A stretch of 64,000 nucleotides of DNA, from positions 248,001 through 312,000 of the forward strand of contig NZ_AEIZ01000015.1 of the NCBI RefSeq assembly GCF_000165675.1. The letters are read 5' to 3'. Position 1 is the stretch's first letter. Every line of letters starts with the position of its first letter. The DNA comes from Leuconostoc fallax KCTC 3537. GTDB lineage: Bacteria; Bacillota; Bacilli; Lactobacillales; Lactobacillaceae. The notes below the pieces were generated by a model that was not told the DNA's origin, made no database searches, and was given only the letters and a program-made list of their open reading frames with translations. Positions 1 to 9,133 of this stretch are shown in pieces. Made by a program: the position numbers and the translations under genes.

Positions 1-307
1 TAAAGACACGCGGCATTGGCACCTGAGCAACCATCGCCATATCTTCAACTGTATGCCATAATTCGGGTGATTGATCAGAACTGGTAATCTCATGCGCATT
101 ATTCATCGCCATAACAACACTGGTTGAATTACTAATCATAATGGTCATATAAATAACAGCAATGATGATACCAGCAATAATACCAAATTCCAACGATCGC
201 CAAAGGAGATAACCAACAGCAGCGCCAACAATTGCCACAAAAATAATGAAGGCCACTAACAAGACAATCGTTTTTCGCTTATTGGATTGTATTTGTTCAA
301 ATAACAT
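1..307 (-). CDS. htpX: HtpX-type membrane zinc metalloprotease, N-terminal part (runs off window)
   Basis: The first about 100 residues of a membrane protein read on the minus strand: a short basic start ([12 protein letters not shown]), two hydrophobic segments, then SSDQSPELWHTVEDMA and AQVPMPRV, which are characteristic of HtpX upstream of the HEXXH zinc site. The catalytic part lies beyond base 1. The ATG overlaps the lemA stop by one base (TAATG), so the two are translationally coupled, as is usual for lemA-htpX pairs in lactobacilli. The family degrades misfolded membrane proteins; that role here is inferred. Confidence 0.85.
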   Translation of the reverse strand, partial: MLFEQIQSNKRKTIVLLVAFIIFVAIVGAAVGYLLWRSLEFGIIAGIIIAVIYMTIMISNSTSVVMAMNNAHEITSSDQSPELWHTVEDMAMVAQVPMPRVF

Positions 308-855
308 TAAAATTCAACTTTAGGTACTTCTTTTTCAGCCTCAGGAACCTGCAAAAATTCACTAGGTTGAAAATGATGTACCTTCGCTACCATGTTACTT
401 GGGAACGACTGTAATTTCGTATTATATGTGGCAGTTGTTGTATTGAAAAGTTGGCGAGAATAAGCAATCTTGTTTTCAGTATTGGTTAGCTCTTCTTGAA
501 GCTTGTTAAAATTTGTATTGGCTTTTAAATCTGGATAAGCTTCTGCACGAGCAAAGAAGCCAGAAAGTACACCACTTAGCTCATTAGAAGCTGCCATTGC
601 TTCTTGAGGGTTAGCAGCAGCCGCAACATCTTGACGAAGACGTGTGACCTTTTCTAAGGTTTCGCTTTCATGCTTGGCATATCCTTTGACGGTGTTGACC
701 AAATTAGGAATTAAATCATTCCGGCGCTTAAGTTGGACATCAATTTGACTCCAAGCTTCTTGAGTGCGCATTCTTGCTGTAACTAATCCGTTATATGTGA
801 CAATCCATACAAAGGCTATGACAACAACAATGGCTATAATTATCCACAATGTCAT
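307..855 (-). CDS. lemA: LemA family protein
   Basis: 182 residues. One N-terminal membrane helix (about residues 2-20) is followed by a helical-bundle domain starting with [20 protein letters not shown] (about 34-53), the hallmark of LemA, and [10 protein letters not shown]-out orientation with a short exposed tail is usual for the family. Start ATG is preceded by AGAGGTAAATT, a good ribosome-binding site. It directly precedes and overlaps htpX. The molecular function of LemA is not established; the pairing suggests membrane quality control. Confidence 0.9.
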   Translation of the reverse strand: MTLWIIIAIVVVIAFVWIVTYNGLVTARMRTQEAWSQIDVQLKRRNDLIPNLVNTVKGYAKHESETLEKVTRLRQDVAAAANPQEAMAASNELSGVLSGFFARAEAYPDLKANTNFNKLQEELTNTENKIAYSRQLFNTTTATYNTKLQSFPSNMVAKVHHFQPSEFLQVPEAEKEVPKVEF

Positions 856-913
856 AATTTACCTCTTTCTTAAATTACATTATATTATACGTGAAAATAA
901 AGTTAACCGCTAT

Positions 914-942
914 AAAAAGAGTCAAAACTAGCGTTTCGACCC
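914..942 (-). terminator. Rho-independent terminator after the argS-argR-pbp-yheA run
   Basis: Inverted repeat 919-928 / 933-942 with a 4-base loop, all pairs Watson-Crick or G-U, followed on the minus strand by five T. It sits just past the stop of the YheA gene. Confidence 0.75.
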
Positions 943-951
943 CTTTAATAC

Positions 952-1302
952 TTACTTCTTAAGATTAGCGTATGCCTGTGAGATTGGCTTTGTTACCAAA
1001 TCATTTAACTCACCAAGTAAACTATTCAATGCCTGTTCCTTTGACATCAACTCACTAATTAAAGTGTTCTTTTGCACTTGGTTGGCAACTGCATCCCATT
1101 CTTTTTCCTGATCAGCAGTTGGTTGTTCTTGAGACTGCATCATTTGTTGTACTGTCATTTGGATGTTTTGAAATTGTGCAAATAATACTTTTGATGTTTC
1201 ATCATTTTGCACTGCTTTAAAAGCATCTTCCCATTCAGTATACTGGGTTGTTTTTTGTAATGCTGTTGCCATTTCATTAGCGTTATCATAAATATTAATC
1301 AT
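952..1302 (-). CDS. YheA/YmcA-like UPF0342 protein (YlbF domain)
   Basis: 116 residues, almost entirely helical and charged, with the family pattern NxYDxANEMATAL at the start and LLGELNDLVTKPISQAYANL at the end, matching B. subtilis YheA rather than the shorter YlbF or YmcA. Cytoplasmic; the function of YheA itself is unknown, although the related YlbF/YmcA/YaaT complex acts with RNase Y. It lies 20 bp after the PBP gene on the same strand and is probably the last cistron of that transcript. Confidence 0.75.
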   Translation of the reverse strand: MINIYDNANEMATALQKTTQYTEWEDAFKAVQNDETSKVLFAQFQNIQMTVQQMMQSQEQPTADQEKEWDAVANQVQKNTLISELMSKEQALNSLLGELNDLVTKPISQAYANLKK

Positions 1303-1322
1303 ATAATGCCTCTTTCTTGTTT

Positions 1323-3410
1323 TTAGCGATTAAATAATCCTTTAATAGTATCCCAAGCTTTGCCGGCTTCGTCAACTGCTTTATCGACACCATTATTAAA
1401 ATTATCTTGGAATTTTTTCCAATTATTACTTGAACTACTACTATTGCTTTTTGTTGTCACATTCGGATTCGTCACATCAAAACTTGTTTGATCCGTATTG
1501 GGTAATATCTGTTCCATATAAGTTTTGGCTAGAGGCCCAATAGTTGATGTTAATCCAATTGGCAACCATTGCCCCTTCTTATCAGAATCAAATCCCATCC
1601 AACTGGCTGCAACAATATCTTTGGTATAGCCAATAACCCAAGAATCCTTTGATGTATACTCAGACTCTGTGTTCGTCGGATCTTCAGTTGTTCCCGTTTT
1701 ACCAGCAATCGTATAGCCGGCTGGTGATGCGCCAACTCCTGTACCATTAGTATACGTCCCAAGCATCATTCGTGTCATATTATCTGCAACCTTCGAACTA
1801 ATGACACGCTTTTGCGTTGCTTTAGTATTGTTAACAATGGTTTTACCTGTTGCATCTACAATCTTAGTAATATAGTGTGCCTCACTCATTACGCCATCAT
1901 TAGCAAAAGCCGTATACGCTTGAGCCATCTGTTGTGGTGATACCCCACCCGACAAACCACCTAAGGCTAAGGCTAAGTTTTTATCTTTCTTGGTCACTGG
2001 TAATCCAAACTTTTGCGCGCTTTCATATCCAACATTCACACCCATCTTATTCAAAAGATAAACAGCAGGAATATTGTAGGAGTTTGCTAAAGCGGAATAC
2101 ATTGGCACCTCACCTGTTTCAACATTTAGCGCGTTATTAGGTGAATACTTATTCGTCCCAAAATTCATTTTGTGGTTTGGTAATTGAGAATTAATGGTAT
2201 AGCCACGTTGCAATGCTGGTGCATAAACAACAATCGGTTTAATGGATGATCCTGGTTGACGACGCGATTGAACCGCACGATTGAAACCTCTAAATGTATG
2301 ATTTTCTTCACGACCACCTATGACAGCTCGCACACCACCTGTCTGTGCATTTAAAATTACCGAAGCAGCCTGAGCATCATCCTGATTAGAAAATAGTGCA
2401 TTCTGTTGATAATCGTCTTGCAGATTGGTTTGATCTGTTTGATTTAGGGTTGTATAAATTTTATAGCCCCGATTCATGACGTCTTTTTCACTTAAGCCAT
2501 ACATATTAATCGCTTCATCAATAACTGCATCAAAGAACCAAGGATACTTATAATTACCAGAATCATCATAAGTATCATTCAGAACAATTGCTGCTGATTT
2601 GGCCTGATTAGCTTGTGCCTGTGTTAATTTTTTATTCTCAACCATTGTTGACAATACCAAATTACGTCGTAATTTAGATCGTTGTGGATTATCAATCGGA
2701 TTATAACCACTCGGATTCGTCAGCATGCCAGCAAGCGTAGCTGCTTGTGATGTCGTTAATTGACTAGCATGCACGCCAAAGTATTTTTGTGAAGCATCTT
2801 CAACACCCCAAACACCGTTTCCAAACCAAGCATTGTTCAGATACATTGTAAAAATTTCATTTTTAGAATAAATCTGTTCAACTTGCATGGATAAGAACAG
2901 TTCTTTGGCTTTTCGTTTAAACGTCTGATCTTGACTCAAGTAGGCGTTTTTAACTAACTGCTGCGTTAGTGTTGAGCCACCACCAGATATGGCTTGAGAA
3001 CCTGTTAGTCGATTCTTAACAAGTGATACTGCCGCGCGTGCTAGTCCTCTAATTGAAAAACCGTGTTCGTGATAAAAATTACGATCTTCAACAGATAACA
3101 CGGCATCTCTCATGTTTTGGGAAATATCATTATACTTCACATATGACCCTTTTTGAGAATATAATTCACCGGCTTTAGCACCATTATCATCATACACATT
3201 CGTGGTTTGCGATAATGTAGCTTGTAAATTTTCAACACGTGAGGTCTTGGCAATTGCAATTAGATAAACGCTAGCTGCCAGAAATACCGTCAAGAATAAC
3301 GCAATTAAGGCTCGCCCAATTTGCCAGCGTCGCCAAATCGGTCTCAATCGTCGCCATCCACCTTGCATAACTGATTTAAATCCACGTCCCAACTGTTTCA
3401 TAATACTCAC
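1323..3410 (-). CDS. Class A penicillin-binding protein (PBP1A type)
   Basis: 695 residues: basic cytoplasmic tail, a membrane anchor at about 34-54, a GT51 glycosyltransferase domain with EDRNFYHEHG (Glu108 catalytic), STLTQQLVKN (146-155) and KRKAKELFLSMQVE, and then the transpeptidase domain. The transpeptidase has nucleophile Ser388 in SSIK, the SYN triad (444-446) and KTGT (571-574). A short Ser/Asn linker and amphipathic tail end the protein. It polymerises and cross-links peptidoglycan at the outer membrane face. The GTG at 3410 overlaps the argR stop (GTGA); an ATG nine bases later (3401) is the alternative start. Confidence 0.93.
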   Translation of the reverse strand: MSIMKQLGRGFKSVMQGGWRRLRPIWRRWQIGRALIALFLTVFLAASVYLIAIAKTSRVENLQATLSQTTNVYDDNGAKAGELYSQKGSYVKYNDISQNMRDAVLSVEDRNFYHEHGFSIRGLARAAVSLVKNRLTGSQAISGGGSTLTQQLVKNAYLSQDQTFKRKAKELFLSMQVEQIYSKNEIFTMYLNNAWFGNGVWGVEDASQKYFGVHASQLTTSQAATLAGMLTNPSGYNPIDNPQRSKLRRNLVLSTMVENKKLTQAQANQAKSAAIVLNDTYDDSGNYKYPWFFDAVIDEAINMYGLSEKDVMNRGYKIYTTLNQTDQTNLQDDYQQNALFSNQDDAQAASVILNAQTGGVRAVIGGREENHTFRGFNRAVQSRRQPGSSIKPIVVYAPALQRGYTINSQLPNHKMNFGTNKYSPNNALNVETGEVPMYSALANSYNIPAVYLLNKMGVNVGYESAQKFGLPVTKKDKNLALALGGLSGGVSPQQMAQAYTAFANDGVMSEAHYITKIVDATGKTIVNNTKATQKRVISSKVADNMTRMMLGTYTNGTGVGASPAGYTIAGKTGTTEDPTNTESEYTSKDSWVIGYTKDIVAASWMGFDSDKKGQWLPIGLTSTIGPLAKTYMEQILPNTDQTSFDVTNPNVTTKSNSSSSSNNWKKFQDNFNNGVDKAVDEAGKAWDTIKGLFNR

Positions 3411-3883
3411 TCATGTTGTGCCAAATAAGGCAACCACTTGTTGTAAAGTGTTTTCGCTTCTTGCTCATCGTGACTTGTCACATAGATTGTGTCAAATCCT
3501 GCTAATGTCCCAACTATTTCTGGTAAATGAGCATCATCCAATACACCGGCCAAAACATTACCACTAGAATCAGTTGTTTTAATAACAATCATAAATTGAA
3601 TATGTGTCATTTTTACAGCATATTCACTAATTGCCGTTTCGATTGCTTCTGTTTCAATGACGTCAGGTGTTTCTACATCACTCTGGCGTAACACCTGATA
3701 ACGTAGATTACCTAGACTATCTTTAGATCGTACAATATTTAGCGCACGGATATCACGCGAAATCGTTGTTTGCGTTGTTTTATATCCTTTTTCAATTAAT
3801 GCAGTCAATAATTCTTCTTGACTACCAATACTTTGTTCATCAATTAATTGTAAAATCAATTGTTGTCGTTCTGATTTGGTCAA
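3407..3883 (-). CDS. argR: ArgR-family arginine regulator
   Basis: 158 residues. N-terminal winged helix with SQEELLTALIEKGYKTTQTT and ISRDIRALNI (about 21-50); C-terminal oligomerisation/arginine domain with SSGNVLAGVLDD and GTLAGFDTIYV (125-135). In characterised ArgR proteins the last motif is GT(I/L)AGDDT and the first Asp contacts arginine; here it is Phe130, so arginine sensing may be altered. Good GGAGG site before the ATG. It lies 34 bp after argS and overlaps the PBP gene, a common argS-argR arrangement in lactobacilli. Confidence 0.92.
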   Translation of the reverse strand: MTKSERQQLILQLIDEQSIGSQEELLTALIEKGYKTTQTTISRDIRALNIVRSKDSLGNLRYQVLRQSDVETPDVIETEAIETAISEYAVKMTHIQFMIVIKTTDSSGNVLAGVLDDAHLPEIVGTLAGFDTIYVTSHDEQEAKTLYNKWLPYLAQHE

Positions 3884-3917
3884 AATTTGAACCTCCTACA
3901 TACCGCTTAATGCATGA

Positions 3918-5608
3918 TTACATTTCTTCAGGTGCTTTAACACCTAATAAGCGTAAGCTTTCTTCCAGAACTATTGCCACACTGTTAACCAGTGCTAGAC
4001 GTGCATTCAACTGATCATCCTCGTTTAAAATACGAGAATTAGCATAATACTTATTAAAAGCACGTGATAAATGCAAAGCGTATTTAGCAATAATACTTGG
4101 CTCTCGTCGTTGCCAGGCCTGACGAACAACTGTTGGGAATTGACCTAAACTCGTCACAACATCCCAAGTTGCTTGATCGTCTAGGCTCAACGATGCCATA
4201 TCAACCTCTTGCTGTGCCTTACGCAAAATAGACAATGCACGTGCACGCGTATACTGAACATAAGGACCAGTGTCGCCTTCAAAACGCACAACTTCTTCTA
4301 AACTAAAGTCAAAATTATTTGTTCGATCATTCATTAAATCGTGGAATACCACTGCGCCTGCACCAACTTTTTCAGCTACTTCATCTTTATTAGCCAACGT
4401 TGGATTTTTTTCTTGAATTTGCTTCAAAGCTAACTCATGCGCATCATCTAATACATCTTTAAGTAAAACAACATCACCTTTTCGTGTTGACATCTTTTTA
4501 CCGTTGAATGTAATCAAGCCAAACGCAATATGTTCAACATCATCTGCCCATTCAAATCCCAGCAATGACAAAACAGCTTTCATCTGACGGAAATGTTCAC
4601 GCTGTTCGCCACCCACAACATATAAACTTTTAGCAAAATTGTATGTATTCTTACGGTATAATGCAGCAGCTAAATCACGTGTCATATATAGTGTTGCACC
4701 ATCTGAACGTTTAATCATTGCTGGTGTTAGATTTTCATCAACTGTTGACAAATCAACAATTTGTGCACCTTGACTTTCAACTAACAACTGTTTTTCATTT
4801 AACAAATCTACGACTTGTGTCATTTTATCATTATAAAAAGCTTCGCCGTTAAAAGAATCAAATTGAATATCTAAACGATCATATATTTCCGTAAATTCCT
4901 TTAAAGATTCATTACGGAACCACTGCCACAATTCGTGGGCCTCAGCGTCACCATCTTCTAATTTTTTGAACCAAGCACGACCTTCATCATTTAATGATTC
5001 ATCAGCCTTAGCTTTTTCATGAAATTCAACATAGTAACGTAGTAAAGTCGCAATTGGATCAGACTTCACTTCTTCTTCTGAACCCCATGTTTTATAAGCA
5101 TAAATCAGCTTACCAAACTGTGTTCCCCAATCACCTAAATGATTAATTTTAACTGGTTGGTAGCCATTCTTCTGAGTGATATTAGCTAATGCATTCCCAA
5201 TCACTGTTGAACGCAAGTGTCCCATAGACATTGGCTTTGCAATATTTGGTGATGACATATCAATTGTGATATTTGCTGTTTGTCCATCATTATTATCACC
5301 AAATGTGTTCTTTTTTGATAAAACATCACTTAAAATATCCTGAGATGTAGATACCTTATCCAAAAAGAAATTAACATATGGGCCTGTAGCAACAATCTTC
5401 TCAAAACCTTCTTGATTAATTGTTGCTACAATATCAGCCGCAATTTGTTGTGGTGCTTTGCGTAATGCTTTAGCTAATGTAAATGTCGGAAATGCTACAT
5501 CTCCTAATTGAGATGATTTTGGTGCTTCCAATTTTTCAGCTATTGTTGCTGTGTTTAAATCGGGTAATACGTCTGCCAACGCAGCAATAATTTTTGTTGT
5601 CCAATCAT
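3918..5608 (-). CDS. argS: Arginyl-tRNA synthetase (one-base frameshift near the start)
   Basis: Class Ia synthetase charging tRNA-Arg. Visible: the HIGH-equivalent MGHL in the segment after SSPNIAKP, the KMSTRKG loop, and the C-terminal anticodon-binding helices ending RLLGVKAPEEM. The longest uninterrupted frame begins at a TTG (5579) with no ribosome-binding site and lacks the family N-terminus. An ATG at 5608 preceded by AGGA is one base out of frame; adding one A to the A5 run at 5591-5595 gives a continuous 563-residue protein starting MIGQQKIIAALADVLPDL. As the only argS seen, it is probably intact in the cell. Confidence 0.93.
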
Positions 5609-5639
5609 TCTATAAATCCTATTATTCTAATAAATTTCA

Positions 5640-5670
5640 ATACATTATACACTTTTAAAAATTGACACAC
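5640..5670 (-). promoter_or_regulatory. Probable argS promoter
   Basis: A consensus TATAAT -10 box (complement of 5644-5649), about 35 bp before the probable argS ATG at 5608. No convincing -35 hexamer is visible at the right spacing. Confidence 0.35.
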
Positions 5671-5710
5671 ATTAAGATGCAAACAATAATCTATATCGTT
5701 TTAATAACCT

Positions 5711-5750
5711 AATAAAAATCGCTCCTTGTCCTTTACAAAACAAGAAGCGA
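5711..5750 (-). terminator. Terminator between the DUF2187 gene and argS
   Basis: 11-bp stem 5719-5729 / 5740-5750 with one G-U pair and a 10-base loop, followed on the minus strand by TTTTTATT. It ends transcripts coming from the DUF2187 gene, or possibly a leader transcript of argS. Confidence 0.8.
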
Positions 5751-5751
5751 G

Positions 5752-5821
5752 ACAATGCTCAAGCGTCATTTCATTCAAATTATCTCAAAGCACGCTTCAG
5801 TGACGGTTACGTACGCATTGT
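5752..5821 (-). other. Nested inverted repeats directly before the terminator (possible structured RNA)
   Basis: ACAATGC (5752-5758) pairs with GCATTGT (5815-5821). Inside it AAGCGT (5761-5766) pairs with ACGCTT (5792-5797), and GTCA with TGAC competes with the inner arm. The element abuts the terminator at 5711-5750 on its 3' side in minus orientation. No T-box TGGNACC or known riboswitch core is visible. It is either the 3' UTR of the DUF2187 gene, an sRNA, or part of an argS leader. Confidence 0.3.
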
Positions 5822-5873
5822 TTGTTTCCTAGCATTGCATTTATTTAAAATACAAACTAATGATGACCTGATA

Positions 5874-6143
5874 TTATTGATTATCATCAGCCTTTGGTTG
5901 AGTCGCCTCAGCAGGTGCTTTTTTAATCACTTCTACATCGCTCATCTTAACCACTGCACGATGATTCATCTCATTGACTGTGGGCTGATCTTCTGGATCA
6001 TTTTCAGTGATAACCACAAGCAAAGAATTTTCGTAAATCTTCTCAACTTCACCAGTAAATGGCTTTTCTAAGTTACCATAGGCTGGCGCTAACAAGATGT
6101 CCCCGATATTAAATCCAGAGTTATTTTCTACTTCTTCTGACAT
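5874..6143 (-). CDS. DUF2187-like small protein
   Basis: 89 residues from the ATG preceded by GGAGG. The core FNIGDILLAPAYGNLEKPFTG then VEKIYENSLLVVI and HRAVVKMSDVEVI resembles the small KOW-like beta-barrel proteins of DUF2187. Acidic N-terminus and a low-complexity Ala/Pro/Gln tail. Cytoplasmic, function unknown. It has its own terminator downstream. Confidence 0.6.
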   Translation of the reverse strand: MSEEVENNSGFNIGDILLAPAYGNLEKPFTGEVEKIYENSLLVVITENDPEDQPTVNEMNHRAVVKMSDVEVIKKAPAEATQPKADDNQ

Positions 6144-6208
6144 GTCTGCCTCCAATTAAACTGTGCATTAACGACTAATTATAGCAATTTTAGTACAAAA
6201 AAGCAAAA

Positions 6209-7030
6209 TTAGCGTGCTGATTTACCACGCTGCAATAATTCACCAACGACTGGGATTTGACCTAATGTTGCCATATCTTTACCATCTACAACAACCATAT
6301 TAGTTGGTGCATTGGCTAAATCAGAGAACGCATTGATTGATTGGTTTTGGAAGTATTTGTCATCTGCATTACGTAAACCGGCCTGAACAGTATCAATACG
6401 ATAACGTTCTGCATCGGCACGCGTCTTTGTTGCATCAGCTTCAGCTTTAGCAGTCGCAATTAAGGCATCATTCTTAGCCTTTACTGTCAAATCAATTGAG
6501 CGTGCTTCTCCTTGGGCTTTAGCAATCGCTGCAACACGTTCACGATCAGCTGTTAATTGTTTGTCCATTGCTTGTTGAATTTGTGGTGATGGTCGTAATT
6601 CATCAATATTGATTCGATCGACGTTAATACCATATGTATTCGTTAAATCACCAATCGCCTCAGCTAATTGGATATTAATTTTTGTCGTTGATCCCAACGC
6701 TTCATTCAGTTCCATACGTCCAATAATATCACGCAAGTGACCACGCACTAATTGTGCCATTGATTCAACAGAGTCCGTGTTTTCGTACATATACTTAACA
6801 GGTTCAGTCACGTGATAATTCAATGTCACACTCGCCTTGATATCTGCATTATCAGCTGTAATCACAGAATAATCAGGTAAACGCAACGGCCGCATAGCCA
6901 AACTAACATTGCGAATACGTTGAATAAACGGCACGTAAAAATGTAATCCCGCATCTTGGCGTAATTTGTACTTCCCCAGTTGTTCTCTTAATCCGACGTT
7001 GTTTTGAGGTACTATCTTAAAAAATAACAT
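6209..7030 (-). CDS. SPFH/Band 7 (slipin-like) protein without an N-terminal membrane helix
   Basis: 273 residues. The SPFH core starts almost at once (KIVPQNNVGLREQLGKYK), with FYVPFIQRIRNVSLAMRPL, DNADIKASVTLNYHV and MELNEAL, followed by an Ala-rich coiled-coil (AIAKAQGEARSIDLTVKAK onward, about 165-220). Most slipins have a membrane helix before this core, which is missing here, so association with the membrane would be peripheral. The ATG at 7030 overlaps the stop of the ribbon-helix-helix gene by one base (TGATG), so the two are translationally coupled. Confidence 0.85.
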   Translation of the reverse strand: MLFFKIVPQNNVGLREQLGKYKLRQDAGLHFYVPFIQRIRNVSLAMRPLRLPDYSVITADNADIKASVTLNYHVTEPVKYMYENTDSVESMAQLVRGHLRDIIGRMELNEALGSTTKINIQLAEAIGDLTNTYGINVDRINIDELRPSPQIQQAMDKQLTADRERVAAIAKAQGEARSIDLTVKAKNDALIATAKAEADATKTRADAERYRIDTVQAGLRNADDKYFQNQSINAFSDLANAPTNMVVVDGKDMATLGQIPVVGELLQRGKSAR

Positions 7031-7380
7031 CAATTACTCTCCTTAATCTCCCGTAGTGTCAATATGTTACCGTTCGATTCAATAATGACATATTCAGCGT
7101 CATGCTTTGCCTCATCTGCATTATCGATTAAATAACGATAATAAATACCAGCTACCTTAACCAATCGACTTTCTAAATCAATATTTTCGCCATGCACTGC
7201 TTGCCCTACAAATTGCCGATCTTCAAATGACTGCGGTTTTAACCCATCCACAATCACTTGTTGCAAAAAATTATTCACCGAGCGATTTTCCAAAGCCGCA
7301 CGCCGTGCAATCTCTTCATGTAATGCGGGATCAATACGCAACGGAATATGCCCTGATTTAGTTGTATCTTTATCTTTCAT
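7030..7380 (-). CDS. Ribbon-helix-helix (Arc/HicB-like) DNA-binding protein
   Basis: 116 residues. N-terminal IPLRIDPALHEEIARRAALE followed by NRSVNNFLQQVIVDGL is the ribbon-helix-helix pattern of Arc, MetJ and HicB antitoxins. The C-terminal half (GIYYRYLIDNADEAKHDAEY) matches no toxin or partner domain I know. First gene of a two-gene unit with the SPFH protein. An 8-bp inverted repeat lies immediately upstream, as expected for autoregulation. No HicA-like toxin is encoded nearby. Confidence 0.7.
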   Translation of the reverse strand: MKDKDTTKSGHIPLRIDPALHEEIARRAALENRSVNNFLQQVIVDGLKPQSFEDRQFVGQAVHGENIDLESRLVKVAGIYYRYLIDNADEAKHDAEYVIIESNGNILTLREIKESN

Positions 7381-7385
7381 ATCTT

Positions 7386-7408
7386 AATGATATCACATAA
7401 ATATCATT
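7386..7408 (-). promoter_or_regulatory. Candidate operator of the RHH-SPFH unit
   Basis: Perfect inverted repeat AATGATAT / ATATCATT with a 7-base spacer, beginning 6 bp before the start codon of the RHH gene. Ribbon-helix-helix repressors commonly bind such sites in their own promoters; this assignment is inference. Confidence 0.5.
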
Positions 7409-7433
7409 ATGGTATATAAATATGATTATTTGT

Positions 7434-7458
7434 AATAAAAAATAAGCCTAACGGCTTA
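7434..7458 (-). terminator. Terminator after murE
   Basis: 6-bp stem TAAGCC/GGCTTA (7443-7448 / 7453-7458) with a 4-base loop, followed on the minus strand by a run of T. It lies 110 bp past the murE stop. Confidence 0.65.
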
Positions 7459-7568
7459 CTTTACAATGCAATATTGATATTCAGTTATTAAAATAGCAGC
7501 CTCACTATACATTAATTTAATATACGATGCTGACCATAATAACTATCGTAAATCACGCTTCTATATAT

Positions 7569-9070
7569 TTAAAAAGTCAACTGCTTCACAACAGCATAAT
7601 CACCAATATATGGTACATCTTGGCCATTAATTTTCTGATACGGATCTTCACCCTTGCCCGCAACAATGACAATATCTTGTTCCCCTGCTGAAGCAATGGC
7701 TGCATGAATTGCTTTAATACGATCCATTTCAAAATGAACAACAACATGATCATTATTAATATGGCACGCAATTTCATTAGCAATATCAGCTGGATCTTCA
7801 TATTGCGGATCATCAGCAGTCAAAAAGACAACATCAGCTAATTCACCGATTACTTTTCCAAAATCTGCACGTCGGCTCACCCCTTTATTACCAGGTGATC
7901 CCACAACAACAATGACTTTACCAGTTGGATATTTACTTTGGGCAAAACTCAATAAGGCATGCATCGAAGCATAATTATGGGCATAATCAACAAAAGCAAC
8001 ACCATGACTTGGAATTGGCATGCTTAACATTCGTCCTGGAATAAATACTTCGTCTAACCCTTGCACCATATCTTGATGCTTAGCACCAGCAAATCCAGCA
8101 ATCATGAGCGCTGCTAATGCATTACTTTCATTAAAATCCCCCGGTATGTTTAACCGATAATGTCCGATAATTTCTGATAGTTGCTCAACTTTATGTTGCT
8201 CGGAAACTGTAAAATGACTTTCATGAATAGCGCTATCGTTTGATATAAAAACATAATCACCCTGATTTTGACGATTAGAACTGTAAGTATACAAACTTTT
8301 ACCAGCTTCATGATTTTGCTTTGCATGTGAAAATATTTCATCATGATGATCCGTTTCGTCATTAATCACAATCGTATCAGAGTGATCTAACAACATTAAT
8401 TTATGTGCTAAATAATCTTCAAATGTCGGATGTTCATTAGGGCCAATATGATCGGGAGATATATTGAGAAATGTTCCAACGTCAAAGTGTAAGCCATACA
8501 CACGATCTTTTAAGTAGGCCTGCGAACTCACTTCCATAATCAGATGTGTCATACCATTATCGACAGCCTGGCGCATATCTTTAAACAACTCATAAGATTC
8601 TGGCGTTGTTAAATCAGATTTCTTTTTATCACTCGCTTGCGGTCCTGTAATCCGATCAACAGTGGAAAAGAGAGCTGTGCGATTCTGTGTTGCATGTTTT
8701 AAAATATAATAGGCAAAATAAGCTGTTGTAGTTTTACCCTTAGTTCCCGTAATGGCACCAATCCATAACTTATCTTGTGGTCGATCAAAGAATTCCGCTG
8801 AAAGTAATGAAAGTGCTTGTTGCGTGTTACTGACAATCCACTGTGGGATATCAATGTCTAAGGGCTTAGTTGTTACAATTCCCGTAATACCTACTGCATT
8901 TTCAAGATATTTAGGATTGAAATTTCCCTTTACAACAAATAATGTATTGGGTTTAACCTGTCGTGTATCGTAATGCAAAAAGTCAAAGGTTAATGTCTGG
9001 CCTTTTGGTGCCGTTTTTAATAACTGATGTGTATTAAGTATGGCTTCAATTTTTTAGATGTTAATTGCAT
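7569..9070 (-). CDS. murE: UDP-MurNAc-tripeptide synthetase MurE (one-base frameshift near the start)
   Basis: Mur ligase adding the third amino acid of the peptidoglycan stem peptide. Seen: YDTRQVKPNTLFVVKG (N-terminal UDP-binding domain), the ATP loop GTKGKTTTA, HLIMEVSSQAY, VDYAHN and DDPQYED. DDPQ stands where meso-DAP enzymes have DNPR, so this is probably an L-lysine-adding enzyme, fitting lactic acid bacteria. The start ATG at 9070 follows AGAGG; reading through to the body needs one extra A in the A6 run at about 9050-9055. Corrected length 500 residues. Monocistronic between two terminators. Confidence 0.92.
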
Positions 9071-9100
9071 AAAAACCGCCTCTGAAAATATAGTATCAAA

Positions 9101-9126
9101 AAAGCAGTACAATTGTTGACTGCTTT
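9101..9126 (-). terminator. Terminator after dus
   Basis: 8-bp stem AAAGCAGT/ACTGCTTT (9101-9108 / 9119-9126) with a 10-base loop; on the minus strand a T-run follows. Confidence 0.75.
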
Positions 9127-9133
9127 GGATAAA

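Noticed and set aside
7030-7380. HicAB toxin-antitoxin pair
   Set aside because: The RHH protein is HicB-like only in its N-terminal fold, and no HicA-like or other small toxin is next to it; the partner is an SPFH protein.
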